Made by a program: the position numbers and the translations under genes. A stretch of 64,000 nucleotides of DNA from Heterohyrax brucei (lineage: Eukaryota; Chordata; Mammalia; Hyracoidea; Procaviidae): positions 148,103,701 through 148,167,700 of the forward strand of contig CM053140.1 in assembly GCA_028571685.1 (NCBI GenBank). Direction: 5' to 3'. This document shows positions 33,241 to 44,543 of the stretch, piece after piece; positions within the stretch are counted from its first letter, which is position 1, and the number at the start of each line of letters is the position of its first letter. The notes under the pieces are model-generated. The model was given only the letters and a program-made list of their open reading frames with translations. It was not told the origin of the DNA and searched no databases.

Positions 33241-35108
33241 TAAGGTTATAGAAGAAGATTGCTCATGTGAGTAGATGGATATGGTGGAGAAACTGATAAA
33301 GAAAAGGATTGGTACCATGGACCAATGAAAAAGTGAGGAGACAGAGTAGGGAGGAAGACGGGGAAGATCTTTCTTTCCTTAATTCTTTGGATATACACAG
33401 CCAGACATTCAACTGGAAAGGCTAGAATCCTCTTAGGACTCAAGTATTAGAATTCCTCCTCACACCCCCATCTGCCACTAATATCATCTATTTAGAAAGT
33501 CATGTAGATGAGGAGACCAAATCCTTAACCTCTGTTCCACAGAGTTAATTTATGTGAACTTTCCAAAAGATTAATCACCTGCTTTATATTTCCTTGATAC
33601 TGTAATTCCATGTCTTTGTTGGGCAGTTGAGTAAAAACTGTTTGCCTTAATTTCTCTTTGTCTTCATATTCATGGGTCCCAAATGTTCACTTAAGAAAAC
33701 TACTAAAATAAATTATTTATGTTAGAAAAGTTTATTTACTACCATATTATGTAGGCCTGCGAAAGGTTTTATCCACATAATGCTTATTTCGTATTGAAAT
33801 ATTGATAGTTACCAATATAGTACTTTATATTTGGCAAATATGACCTAGAATTTACTGCTTCAGTTCTGTACCACATATGAGACCCCAGGAAGTTCTTTAA
33901 ACTGTGAATTTGCTTACTTTTCATTTCTTATATTTTATTACTTGCCTAACATTGGGTTCCATTTTATGATGTTTCTAAATTTCTGCAAAGTTAGTAGACA
34001 GACAGTGATTAAAAAGAAGAACACTCCCCAAATTAAAGCTGTATTTTAGTGATTGGACTCATTGAAAATGAAGAACAAAGCAATCTGAACGAAGAATTTG
34101 AGAATAAATCATCATTAACCGTACATGACATGTTGTACACCAACTAAGTTCTGATGCACAATTAGTTACCTAATTAGGTTTAAAATTCATTTAAATAGAT
34201 GGCGTCAATCCTTGGCCCACCCACCTAGTTTTATTACTTCCATTTAAACACTCAGTGCAATCTAATACTCATATTACAGAGATCTGGGGCCTAAATAGTG
34301 CATGCTAGATGGAGGGACAAATGACCTATTTGGATAATCAATGAATCAGTGCCTGTTGAGACCCATGTTTCACAGTGCATTGTGTATGCTTTGGACAGAG
34401 TTCAACTGGAAACTGTCTCTCTGCAGAAGCTCATAGACGATGGCTGCTGAAGTGAAACGTGACGTACTCTTATCGCTTTACATGCTGATATGGTGAGCCA
34501 GCAATGAACAAATAATGTAATCAAGAAAATCAGTTCCTGCTGAAGCATGTTTACTTTTCTTCGCTGCCAGGGTCTCATATAATAAGTTGCCTATCTCAGT
34601 GATGCTAAGACAGACACTGTTTCACGTCTTTATCATTCTTGAAATTGGGATGTATCTTATAATCAATGACATGTCATATTTACTTTTCAGAGTTTTCTTT
34701 CTTGATAGTACATAAAGTAATGATGTGTCTTATATCTATGACATCTTAGAGTCAACAAAATATGATGTACTGTTCTAGCCACTTTGAAAGGAGTTCCTAA
34801 AGTAGCTCATATATCTGAATAAGATAACTTTCTAGACACAATATTAGTTCTTTCATTTCATGACATACTATTGAATTCTTACTAAGTACCAGTCACTGTT
34901 TATGGAATTAGATAAATGAGGTAAGACAGTGATAATGCTCTCTTACAGCTTGTAGTCCAGTATGGTAAATATATATCAAATATAATATGGTAAAAAATAC
35001 AGTAGTAAATTCTGTGCTAGATACTGAATACAAAGTACTGTGTTGAATTGTATGAATTCAGCATCTTTCATACAATTGGTTTTTTTGGAATTTGTAATTA
35101 TAGGAAAT
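33241..35108. other. Repeat-poor non-coding block
   Basis: No gene and almost no transposon. 34020-34200 holds a homeodomain-like AT-rich cluster, including acctaattaggt, a perfect palindrome, near 34166-34177. 34860-35010 contains a faint piece of the unassigned repeat also seen at 12.0-12.5 kb. Candidate conserved non-coding sequence, not tested. Confidence 0.45.
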
Positions 35109-36186
35109 GTACTTATCATTATCACCTTTAACACAAATATCACAAGTTGGTGGCGTTAAAGAAGAAAAATTTATTTTTTCACAGTTCTTGAGTCTAAAAT
35201 TCCAAACAGAGTCCTGGCCGTGTTGATTCCTTCTTGTTGATAGCCCTAGGCACTTCTTGGTTTCTTAGCATTCTTTGGCCTACTGTGATATACCTTTACC
35301 TGGCATTTGTGAATGTGTGTGTGTTTCTGTGTGTTTGTGTATGTGTCTGTTTTGGTCTTTTTTATAAGTCAGTACTGGTAAGGTTTAGGATTTAGCCAAC
35401 AATGATATGATCTCTGCTAACTGGTTGATGACACTATGTTGCATTGTTGATGGAGATTATATTACATTATATGAGATGTAAAGTAATTGTCTTAGTTATC
35501 AGGTACTGCTGTAACAGAAATACCACATGCAGATGGCTTTAGCAAAGAAAAGTTTATTTTTACACAGACAAGTAGCTGGAAGTCCGAATTCAGGTGGTGG
35601 CTCCATGGGTGTCTGAAGGAAGGTCCTTGTGTTGGATCAGTCTTTCTGTGGTCTGAGAGCATCTCAGCTCAGGAACCTCAGGTTTTAAGGATGTTCTCTG
35701 CTCTTGGTGCTGCTTTCTTTCTGGCACAAGGCCCCCAACTCTCTGCTTGCTTCCCTTTCCTTTTATCTCCTGCAAGACAAAAGAATAAAAGGTGGTACAT
35801 CACACTCCAGGGATACCACCTATACAATGGGGCAGGTAGGTGACCTTAGGAAGTCCCATCCTAATCCTTTTTATCATAATCCAGTCTATTAACCACAGGC
35901 ATAAATTAGGATTTACAAAATAGGAAAATTAAAAAATGGAAGGTAGTCACAAAATCCTGGGGTTCATGGCCCAGCCAAGTTGCTGTACACATTTTTAGGG
36001 AGACACAACTCAATCCATGACAGTAATGCATAACATTGCATTACATTATGCAAGGTAATTTGTCCACTCAAGGCCAACTGGCTTAATCATATGGATCTAG
36101 TCCATGACAGGAACTAGACTTGTGTTTGGCCAAACAACTGGGAAACACAGCCTAGTCAAGGTGACAAATAAAATTATTCATCACAC
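35109..36186 (-). mobile_element. Older MaLR-type LTR, split by a younger LTR
   Basis: Two parts, 35109-35487 and 36023-36186, on the minus strand. Read on +, part one has aatatcacaagttggtggc, cacagttcttgagtctaaa and ggcacttcttggtttc; part two has ggaaacacagcctagtc and aaggtgacaaataaaatt. Same subtype as the LTR at 49609. Confidence 0.82.
35483..36027 (-). mobile_element. Solo LTR, ERVL-MaLR type, perfect 5-bp TSD, inside another LTR
   Basis: LTR 35488-36022, flanked by gtaat at 35483-35487 and 36023-36027. Read on +, it opens tgtcttagttatcaggtactgc and closes cacaactcaatccatgaca, so TG/CA ends are intact. Frames at 35590-35775 and 35704-35892 are inside the LTR. No internal viral genes. Confidence 0.95.
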
Positions 36187-37590
36187 CTCATTTATGGCAG
36201 CAGTTCATATGTAGGTGTTTTGGGGAGGGCAGAAAAAAGTTTTCTGACTTGACAGTGAGTCTCAGATTTTAGTGTTAATCATTGTTGTGGAAGTCTATTA
36301 ACAGTACAGAATTATCTTCAAAGTATTTTGATTCAGTAGTGGCAAGGGTCCAGAAACTTGTATTTCTGTTAATTTACTCCATCAATCCAGATGATTCTGA
36401 GATTTAAAATGGTCTTTAGTTCACCTTTTAGAAGACACTGGCCAGGACAGTGACTGCAAACATTAGAACCAATTAATAACAGTTATAATAAGAAGAATTA
36501 ATATAAGATTGAACTTCTTGTGTATTTTTTAAAACATGCATTATATGAGTAATTTAAATGGATTGTTGAGGTGATAGTGAGAATTATGTAGGAACGGAAG
36601 CTTTTACAACAGTTTCCATTGGAAAGCAGAAAAAAATTATGTAAACCTCTACAAGTAATTTATGATGAAACAAGTGTTTTATCAGCCTCTTTCTGGTTTT
36701 CTGGGGTGGCAGTGTTGAAAGGAGAGACACCAGCAGGTGAAGCTAATCTTTGCGGTGGGAAAGGAAAGAAACAAAGGGGAAAATGGTGTAGGTAAGAATG
36801 GGGCCATTACTGTGGCAGCAATAGGAACTGCAGTTGCAAAGTGGACCCGAGTGCCATGGAAGGCAGCTAGAATAACGAGGGAGGAGTCTATTCACTGTTC
36901 CAGGCCCAGTGGCTGGGCTAGCCTGTGAGTTTCATTTGCTTTAATCGGGACTATTTTGCAGCCACTGTCAGGATTCCACAGTATCTCATGTAGGTATAGA
37001 AGAGCCAAACTGTACTTTTGACCTCTGAAGTTTATTGTTTTTCAGTTGAGCAGTTATGAAAACCTTTTATACTGACTTCAAGGTCATGGATGGGATGTGG
37101 ATGACTTGATTCAATTAATGTGTTTGTTGAATATATAAAATGACCGTCACTGATCATTTGCTTTTATGTTTATTTTTAGGCACCATAAAAAAAAAGTACC
37201 ACTGACAACAGCCAAGCATATTTAACAAACCCTACTGATGTTCACTGACTGATTAAGTGAACTAAATTCAGGGGTGCCCCTTTAATTAGCCTGAAACATT
37301 AAACACCAACTAAGTAGGTTATTTTTTATTAAGGAGTCTCATTTAGTACTATGTAAGAACTAAGGAAGGTTAGTCTCTCTCAGAAAGGCTGTAAAGGGGG
37401 ATTTCAAGCACAAGTGGGGTTCTGTGTTGCTTTGTTCAGTCAATTAATGCACAGGGGAAAGGCTGTTTAGTCGTCTGTAAATATCCACATGATAAAACTG
37501 TTGTGAACTATGGAAGGAAGTATAATGGGGTTTTCTCATTATCATCTATTCGTTACTTCTATTCATTACCTTAAAATTTTGGGTTATTCA
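36187..37590. other. Repeat-poor non-coding sequence
   Basis: No repeat or gene identified. The 63-codon frame at 36737-36928 has no domain. A segment at 37195-37320 contains tttaattagcctg and several other TAAT-rich words and could be a conserved non-coding element (inference). Confidence 0.45.
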
Positions 37591-37595
37591 GACTC

Positions 37596-37760
37596 TACCG
37601 ACTACAACCCATTGCTGTTGAGTTGATGCTGACCCACAGTGACACTAAGGGACAGAGTAGCACTGCCCCCTTTTGTTTCCAAGGAGAGCCTGGTGGATTC
37701 GAACTGCCAGTCTCTTGTTCAGCAGGTGTAGCACTTCACCACTATGGAACCAGGGTTTCC
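37596..37760 (-). mobile_element. AfroSINE
   Basis: cccattgctgttgagttgatgc at the 3' end and gtagcacttcaccactatgg at the head. One of very few repeats in the 36.2-41.1 kb stretch. The 85-codon frame at 37623-37880 is mostly SINE. Confidence 0.93.
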
Positions 37761-39044
37761 ACCAACTATAGACCTATTTTACAAGTAACAGTTTTGAGTG
37801 TCTTGCCATTTGCTCACTTTCAATACTTAATTATCTATCATTGCTTATTATTGAACTTTCTATGTTTAACAGGTGGTTAGTCTTTTCCAACTGGAATCTA
37901 CCCATCTTGGTTAATTTTACTTGCTGTGACAACTCAAAAGGATTTTTAACCTCCTGGGAAACCCTATACTATTTCTATCAGAATCACTTAAGGGTTTTCT
38001 GTGATGCCCCACTATTACAGTGGTGATTTGTGAGAAAGTTTGCAGGCTTTCTGTGACAGTTAGGTGCTTTGGGGCAACTTGGGCTATTACCAAAAATGAA
38101 CGAAGGGAACTGGGGATTTTCCTAAAGTCAGTTATTTATATTTTCTCTGTATTTCTTGGCTTTCTTTCTAAACCTATAAACTTCAAACTGTTCCTTATGC
38201 AGATGGACTATGGACTTTGTAGCAGCTGCATAGTAGTAAGTCAGACTTTCTATGATACAAGGCATTTCTTCATTGACTAATAATTTATTTCAGTTAAGTT
38301 TTTGTTAATTTGGTAAGTCAATATACTCATTCTCTGAGCTGACAACTAAAGTCCATTTATAGGAAATAAACATTTTCCTTAAATTAAACTCTCAGAGTTT
38401 ACAGCTTCTATTTTGTGCCATGAGATTTACATCACTTAAATTCTACTACACTGATAAATATAATCAATCGACAGCGAAAATGCCCTGAGGAATTAATTGT
38501 TGTCAGTGGATGTATTTAATGGGACATCACACTTCATTAACTTAGCTAACTCATTAAGCTTAATCAGACATGTAAGAGAAAAAGTTAATGATTGAAGTTT
38601 AAAAAAAAAGTCTGGACTCTAGAGAGTCTTCATCTGCAATAAAAACAAAACAAAACTTTTGAGTTCCACAGAAATGACTTTGTTTATTCCTGAAGTTTCT
38701 TTTTGTATATCAAGTTCTTAGTTGAGGAGTCACACAGGATCCTGGCTTCATTTTGTATTTGTAACACATTATTAGGGTTGAAAAAAGGAGTCACTATGTC
38801 TTATGCCAGTGACTCCTGATGTATATAATCTGTGTGTTGTGGAGATTTTTATGATTTAGCAAAAGCACTTAAAATTTTGGAATCCGCAGGAGGCTATGGA
38901 TTTCTGTGGACGCAGATATATTGAATCATTGTGTGTCTCTAAGTCCCAAAGTTTACCCAATTCTTTTTGCTTTTTCACATTTGTGTGAGTTAATATCACT
39001 TTAGTTTCTTTGTGTGTTTCTCTCGATCTTTTCAGAATCTTTTA
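37761..39044. other. Repeat-poor non-coding sequence
   Basis: Frames at 37841-38026 and 38020-38280 have no domain. 38440-38590 holds a dense group of AT-rich transcription-factor-like words (ataatcaatcgacag, ggaattaattgttg, cattaagcttaatc). No transposon recognised. Confidence 0.45.
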
Positions 39045-39420
39045 ATGTGAGCGGAACTGCTACAGAACACCTTGCAAGGACAGACAATTGCTATGCTGCG
39101 TATTAGAGACGATTGTCTCAAACCACAGGCCTCCACCGAAGCTTTGGTTCCGCAGGATTGCGGGCAGGCAGACACCGGCAGAGATTATTGACTGTTCGTG
39201 TCCGTTGCCTTTGCTTTCACTGCCAGGCTGGTAAGCCTAGGTGTGTTAGCACAGTGGAGCTGCTATCCTGTCAGCTCAGCCTTGGTGTCGCTCCACATCT
39301 CTGGGCCCCGTTATTCCGTAAGGGGTCTCTTCGTGCACACTAATTTGGGAGGCAGCAATTTTGTCTCCACCAAGTTCTGCCGGTGTTGGCGGTACATCAC
39401 TACCTAGTTAGAAAAGCCTT
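39045..39420. other. CpG-rich segment of unknown origin
   Basis: Roughly 370 bases with more than fifteen CpG dinucleotides, against very few in flanking DNA. Blocks such as gaagctttggttccgcagg, gttcgtgtccgttgcc and ttctgccggtgttggcgg. Overlapping frames at 39113-39343 and 39198-39407 show no domain I recognise. It could be a younger insertion not yet CpG-decayed, an unmethylated regulatory element, or part of an LTR; I cannot decide. Confidence 0.5.
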
Positions 39421-39481
39421 GCTGGGCTGTTCTGGGAAAACCTATTTCCTGTACTCTTTTGCCATACTTGATAAGGTGAGC

Positions 39482-39530
39482 TATTTTAACGAATAGCTAT
39501 TTTAAAGAGCTATTTTAAAGCTATTTTAAG
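39482..39530 (+). repeat. (GCTATTTTAA)-like short tandem repeat
   Basis: Four imperfect copies of gctattttaa in a row. A (TG)n run follows near 39550-39572. Confidence 0.85.
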
Positions 39531-39599
39531 AATATCATATGATGTATCTTTGTGTGTGTGTGTGTGTGTGTGATGCATTCACTTTGAGACCATGTGAAA

Positions 39600-39790
39600 T
39601 GTGAAGTTAGAAGGGACATTAGGACTTACCCAGTTTAGCAGCTTCATCTAGATGAGGAAACTGAGAGAGAGAGAGAAAGGTAAATTGGTCTGTTCCAGAT
39701 CTCATAACTAAATCATCTAGGAGGTAGAAGTAGGTTATCTGATTCCCTTCTGTAGAGTTTCTTTTAGTGTCCCATACTGACTTTCTGACA
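39600..39790 (+). mobile_element. MIR-like fragment
   Basis: gaagggacattaggacttacc, catctagatgaggaaactgag and ttccagatctcataac follow the order of a MIR-family 3' part. A short (GA)n run lies inside. Confidence 0.6.
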
Positions 39791-39799
39791 GTAAAGCTT

Positions 39800-41150
39800 T
39801 CATTTACTAAACGTGACAAGTATTTGCAACACCATGTGGGTGAAAGCTATGTCTAGGCTGAGACTATACTCTCTCAGAGTATAGTCATATAGCTAATCCA
39901 ATGTTTTCTATTATCTCACTGTCAAAAATATTTAACTTACTGTAGAGCACATTTGATTATTAAGATGGTATCAAGTCTGTCTGGCAGGGCTGGCTTTTTT
40001 TTTTTTAAATCATAAACTTATCAAGCATCTGTTATGAACAAAGTTACTATATAATTGCTGGGGAAATAAAAATGATGAATCAGATACCAGCCCTGCAATC
40101 CTGGGGCTTATAGCTTGTGCTAATCTTTGAGTATCAGCATGCTTTCTCACTGGTGAGACAGTCTCTCAATCTCAATTAGCTAGACTCCAAACACTCAAAG
40201 TGTAGAAGCGATGACAATATATTTACATGGCTTGCTGTAAACTACATGTGTATTTACTATTCTTCAATTTCCTGTTGATATGGAACAGGCTTTTCTTCTC
40301 AGAAAGATGACCCGTACTTTCCTATTGCTGTCCTGAAGTATTTGACATTTTCAATGAATTCCTCTACAATTTTCACATAGAATTTTCTTATCTTCTTATG
40401 AATTTTTTTCCCCACTGGTTTTGATAGTTTCCATATTTCACTCTCCAAGTTCTTTGACATATCAATTTCACTTCTCTTCCTGGGCTATCCAAGCCTCTTG
40501 TTTAGTGGAAGATTTTATCTTCCCATTGTACAAATTTCTTTCCTTAGCTTTCAAAAGCACAGTTTCTGACTGCTATGCCTTTGAGAATTCAAGTGATATC
40601 TTTTAGAGTTTTGCAGGTTTCAGTTGTACTTCAAATTATTCTGTCTGTTTATATTGTAGATGCAGCCCTTAAAATATTTTTTATAGTCATTGAATACTTA
40701 TATTTGGTATAGTGTTACTGATTTCTAGTAAATGACTCGGTACTGATATTTCTTTTAAATAAAGCATATTTCACTGTTAACCTTGTTAATTCTGTTGTCA
40801 GAAAGAGATCCCATGGTGATTTGGTGAGTGTTAAAATCAAATACAGTATAAAAATGTGGCATAAATTCGGAGTGTTTATCATCTCACTCAGCAAAGAGCT
40901 AAGTGCTGCTCTGTGATGCTTTCAGGGGCTGCTCTCAGTGTATCTCAGAGGGAGAAATGGAAGCTCTGTGTTGCTATACTTCAGATTCTCATTCTGTTAT
41001 CTGTTTGCCTGTCTAAGAATCTATCAACCAATTACTAAAAAAAAAATCTCATCACAAGGGAGATACACATAGTAGACATTTTTTTTTTTTTTAAATAATT
41101 CAAGTAGGGAAAATTACAAAGAATAATATTGCAACAAATCTGTTTTCCCT
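39800..41150. other. Repeat-poor AT-rich non-coding sequence
   Basis: A piece of the unassigned repeat seen at 12.0 kb may lie near 40020-40130 (tcaagcatctgttatgaac, ctggggaaataaaaatgatg). Otherwise no element or gene. The frame at 40421-40606 has no domain. A T-run lies near 41080. Confidence 0.45.
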
Positions 41151-41162
41151 ACAAAAATCTGC

Positions 41163-41372
41163 ATTCCCTGGGTAGTGCAAATGGTTAAGTGTTTGACCAC
41201 TAGTCAAAAGTTTGGTGATTAAAATCCACCCAGAGGCACCTCAGAAGACAGACCTGGTGATCTGCTTCTGAAAGGTCACAGAATTGAGAACCCTATGGTA
41301 CAGTTCTACTCTGCACACATGGGGTTGCTGTGAATCAGAATTGACTTTACAACAGCTAACAACAGCAACACA
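41163..41372 (+). mobile_element. AfroSINE, long variant
   Basis: Head ccctgggtagtgcaaatgg, extra middle block (cagacctggtgatctgcttctg), tail gggttgctgtgaatcag...acagctaacaacagcaac. Complete. Confidence 0.93.
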
Positions 41373-41439
41373 CCCAGAATTGATACCTATGAATATATTC
41401 CTTATTTTGTTGTATTTGCTTCTACTTTTTGTGAAAGAA

Positions 41440-42375
41440 ATAAAATATCAGGACTAAAATCCTTTGAAACTATTAGTCCAGTTCTGTCTCCCATCCATTA
41501 AGACACAGCCACTACTATGAATATGGTGTGCATATGTCTTATCTGTTCTTTCAAAAATTACGAAATATTTGCTATGAACCGAACAAGGTGTTTAAATTAC
41601 AAAGAATTATCACAAAACAAACATATATGTCTTTTGCTCCAACTTAGGAGAAGCATTACCAATACTTTCGATGCTATGTACCTCTTTAATCCCTTTCCTG
41701 TACTTCCCTCTAATCAAGGTGATCATAGTCAGAATTCTACTTTTATTATTCCTTTCTTGTCATTTTTCTTGTTTTATCACATATAAATGAGTATTGAAAT
41801 AACATATTGTGGAGGTTTCCTTTAATTGGTTTAAAGCACTACCACCCTATGTGTTATCTTTTCTGACAATTTTATGTTTAAAAATGTTAAGTTCTGTTTC
41901 AAAAGTTGATCTACATTTTCTCATGTAGCTTCAGTTCATCCTTAGTCACTAATGTACACTTTTCTTTTGGGTGGGCATGCACAATTGATTTAACCTTAAT
42001 AATCCTCCAGTAGGTGAATAGTGTTTTCAGCGTTTTGCCATGAGTACCAACGCTGCTATGAGCTTCTTGTATATGCCTCCTGGAACACAAGTGCAAGGGC
42101 TTCCTCCCTGCTCTTGGCCTTGCTGATTACTTCCTGTTGACAGCCCTTGGCATTCCTTGGTTCCTCAGCTTGTAGACAATCCTAACACGATGTTGCTTTC
42201 TTTCTTTCTCTCTCTCTGTGTATCTATTTTGGTCTTTTTACAACTAAGCAGTGGTCTGGTTTAAGATTTTTTTTTCCATGTGGACCTAAAGGTAGAGTTA
42301 CTAGGTTGCAGAAAATGTAGAGGTTCAACCAATTTTGAAATTTATTTGTTCTTCTGCTTTAGAAATATTTTGACT
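41440..42375 (-). mobile_element. Old L1M LINE 3' part, broken by an LTR piece
   Basis: Read on +: 3'UTR-like blocks (ccctttcctgtacttccc, atcacatataaatgagtattg), then ORF2 3'-end blocks (acgctgctatgagcttcttg, cctggaacacaagtgcaagg), interrupted at 42106-42275 by an LTR fragment and resumed at gacctaaaggtagagttactaggttg. No frame survives. Confidence 0.65.
42106..42275 (-). mobile_element. Internal fragment of MaLR-type LTR
   Basis: cagcccttggcattccttgg and gtctttttacaactaagcagtgg match the middle of the LTRs at 35109 and 49609. Both LTR ends are missing, so it is not a simple solo-LTR insertion. Includes a (TTTC)/(TC)n run. Confidence 0.7.
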
Positions 42376-42439
42376 ATTCTTAGCCTTGTTTCTCTTGCAC
42401 ACAAATGTTAAAATAAATTTTTTTGATGTCACTATCATT

Positions 42440-42660
42440 AAACATAGTATTACAAGTTCTAGCCACTGAAATAAGGCAAGAAAAGAAGACAAGGCCTATT
42501 GATTGGAAAGGCAAAAAATAAATTGTTTCTATTTGCAGATGGCATGATTGTCTACGTAGCATATCTTAGGTATCCCAGGCTATCTAAAGAAAAAACAAAA
42601 GCAAAAAATGAGCAAGTTCATCCCACTAGATTACAGGGTGCAGGATAAAAAAAAAAAGAA
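42440..42660 (+). pseudogene. Old L1 ORF2 RT fragment with mutated FADD
   Basis: Reads attacaagttctagccactg, gacaaggcctattgattgg, tctatttgcagatggcatg: the palm region of ORF2, giving LFADGM where active L1 has FADDM, so one catalytic aspartate is lost. Opposite strand to the L1M at 41440-42375. Confidence 0.75.
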
Positions 42661-42814
42661 AGTTCTTTTTACCCTATTCTTACAATTTTATCCTATTATA
42701 TTTTCCTCTTCATACAATTTCATGTTCTTGCAGTTGGGAAAATACAGAATCAAGTTGAAAGTTATGCACTGTCTGAACAGCATTCTTCTTTCCAAAAACA
42801 TTGCAGATGTGTTG

Positions 42815-43250
42815 TCATTAGGTGCCATCAAGTCAGTTCCTACTCATGGTGGCCCTATACACAACAGAACAAAACATCTCCCGGTCCTACACCACGCCCA
42901 CAATTGTTGCAGCTGTTTCTTCTCATTTTGAGTTGTGCCTCTTTGGCAAAAGAAGGTCTAGAAGGCTCTACTCCATCCACGTCATTAAGATTGACTCTGG
43001 TTTGAGGACACAGCTCATTTCCTGTCATCTTTTGAGTTCCTTCCAACCTGGAGGGATCATTTTCTTCACACTGTATCTCACAGTGTTATGCTGTTATTCA
43101 TAAGGTTTTCCCAGGCTAGTTCTTTTCAGAAGTAGACTTCTGGGTCCTTCTTCCTAGTCTGTCTTAGTCTGGAAGCTCAGGTAAAACCTGTTTGCAGTGG
43201 GTGACTTAGCTGGTATCTGAATAACTGTGTCAGACAAGGAGTATGGTTAT
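42815..43250 (-). mobile_element. Chimeric element: BovB-like 3' tail on an unrelated body
   Basis: About 95 bases (42815-42910; ggtgccatcaagtcagttcc...cacaattgttgcagc) match the BovB tail seen antisense at 52451, then the sequence switches to a body (ttcttctcattttgagttgtgcc ... cctagtctgtcttagtctgg) not present in BovB. Frames at 42822-43103 and 42855-43046 run through it and are not genes. Looks like a non-autonomous retroposon that uses the BovB tail (inference). Confidence 0.6.
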
Positions 43251-43316
43251 TCTCTTTCTGAAAGGTGAAAGCAAGGAGGGAAGCCTGAGAAAGCCTTCCT
43301 TTCCTCTTCAGTCTGT

Positions 43317-43462
43317 ATTCCCTAGTGCTGTTGAGTTGTTTTTGACTCATAGTAACCCTATAGGCAGAAGTAAAACTGCTTCATAGAGTTTCCAAGGAAC
43401 ACTTGACTGATTTGAACCACCAACCTTTTGGTTAGCAGGTGGAGCACTTACCCACTACACTG
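43317..43462 (-). mobile_element. AfroSINE
   Basis: Minus copy: ctagtgctgttgagttgttttt end, caccaaccttttggttagcagg B-box region, cacttacccactac head. Confidence 0.92.
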
Positions 43463-43479
43463 GTCTGTGTTGGAAGATT

Positions 43480-44012
43480 CCAAAACCTGAGACACGTGGC
43501 TGAATGAAAAATGTCTGATGCAGACCTAAATCAGTTTCCATCTTGTTTCACTCACTAAGGCCTTAACTTCACTCACGCTTGCAGTATAACTCTTTGTATA
43601 TCTGTGACTTAGGTTTGAAGGATAGCTTGTTATTTTTAGACAAGAGGAAGGGGTTAGATATATGGCTAGTATGGAAAATCTGACACAAAGATTCTTGGAA
43701 GGAATGATTTGTTCAGAATGTTTCAGGATGTTAACAAATAGAATTGCTAATGTGAAGAAAGATTATTAAGAAAGATTATGTTTAACAATTCTCTTGTAGT
43801 TTTTTGTAATACACCTCATCTTGTGCCTGTGCACCTGTATCCCTTGTTTATTACACCTCATAAAAACTCACTCCTCTTCTGCTCTTTGAAACATTATTTT
43901 CTTCTGCCTGAATGCTGTGGTGTCTCCAATTTGTAAGTCTCTCTACTGCTCAATAAAATTCTTTGCCTTCACTTGTAACAGAGTTTTCAATGTGGTGATT
44001 CTCCATTGACAG
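43480..44012 (+). mobile_element. Solo LTR, class-I (ERV1)-like
   Basis: A TATA-like cataaaaactca (near 43858), a T/C-rich downstream part, and a poly(A) signal AATAAA at 43952-43957 inside ctctactgctcaataaaattc, ending near ctccattgaca. This order is that of a gammaretrovirus-like LTR. No internal genes. Exact 5' end uncertain. Confidence 0.6.
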
Positions 44013-44112
44013 GAGGTTGTTACCAGCTGAATTTCTGCTGGCTGGAAGAATTTCTTTACATGCTAGAAAGGAATTTTGCTCATTTGCACTGAAGGCAGAG
44101 AACTCAGTCTTG

Positions 44113-44520
44113 GCTACTATCTTAATTATCTAGTGCTACTTCAGCAGAAACACCACAAGTATGGGGCTTTAACAAAGAGAAGTTTATTTTCTCACAGTTA
44201 GGAAGCTTGAAGTATAAATTCAGGGTACCATCTTTAGGAAAAGTCTTTCTCTTTCTGTTGGCTCTGGACAAATGCCTTTGTTTCCTGGTTCCTTGGAGAG
44301 CTCTAAGGTGGCTAGGCATCAGTCTTCCCCCATCTCTACTTGTCTTTCTTGTGTAATCTCTTTCATATCACCAAAAATTGATTTAGGATATACTCTGCAC
44401 TATTCAAATCTCATTAGCATAATACACAGCAGAGTTTCAAATAGGATTCTAAGCACAGACATAGAGGTTAGGATGTACAACCCATGATTTAGGGAATACA
44501 ATTCAATCCATCACAGCTAT
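44113..44520 (-). mobile_element. Solo LTR, ERVL-MaLR type, 4/5 TSD
   Basis: LTR 44118-44515. Flanks gctac (44113-44117) and gctat (44516-44520). Read on +: ctagtgctacttcagcagaaacacc at one end, ggaatacaattcaatccatcaca at the other. Frames inside (44122-44319, 44272-44487) are not genes. Confidence 0.9.
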
Positions 44521-44543
44521 CAGTCTTGACAAATCAGTGATGT

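Noticed and set aside
39113-39407. Frames in the CpG-rich segment as an exon
   Set aside because: No recognisable protein; two overlapping frames; splice-site-like words alone are not evidence.
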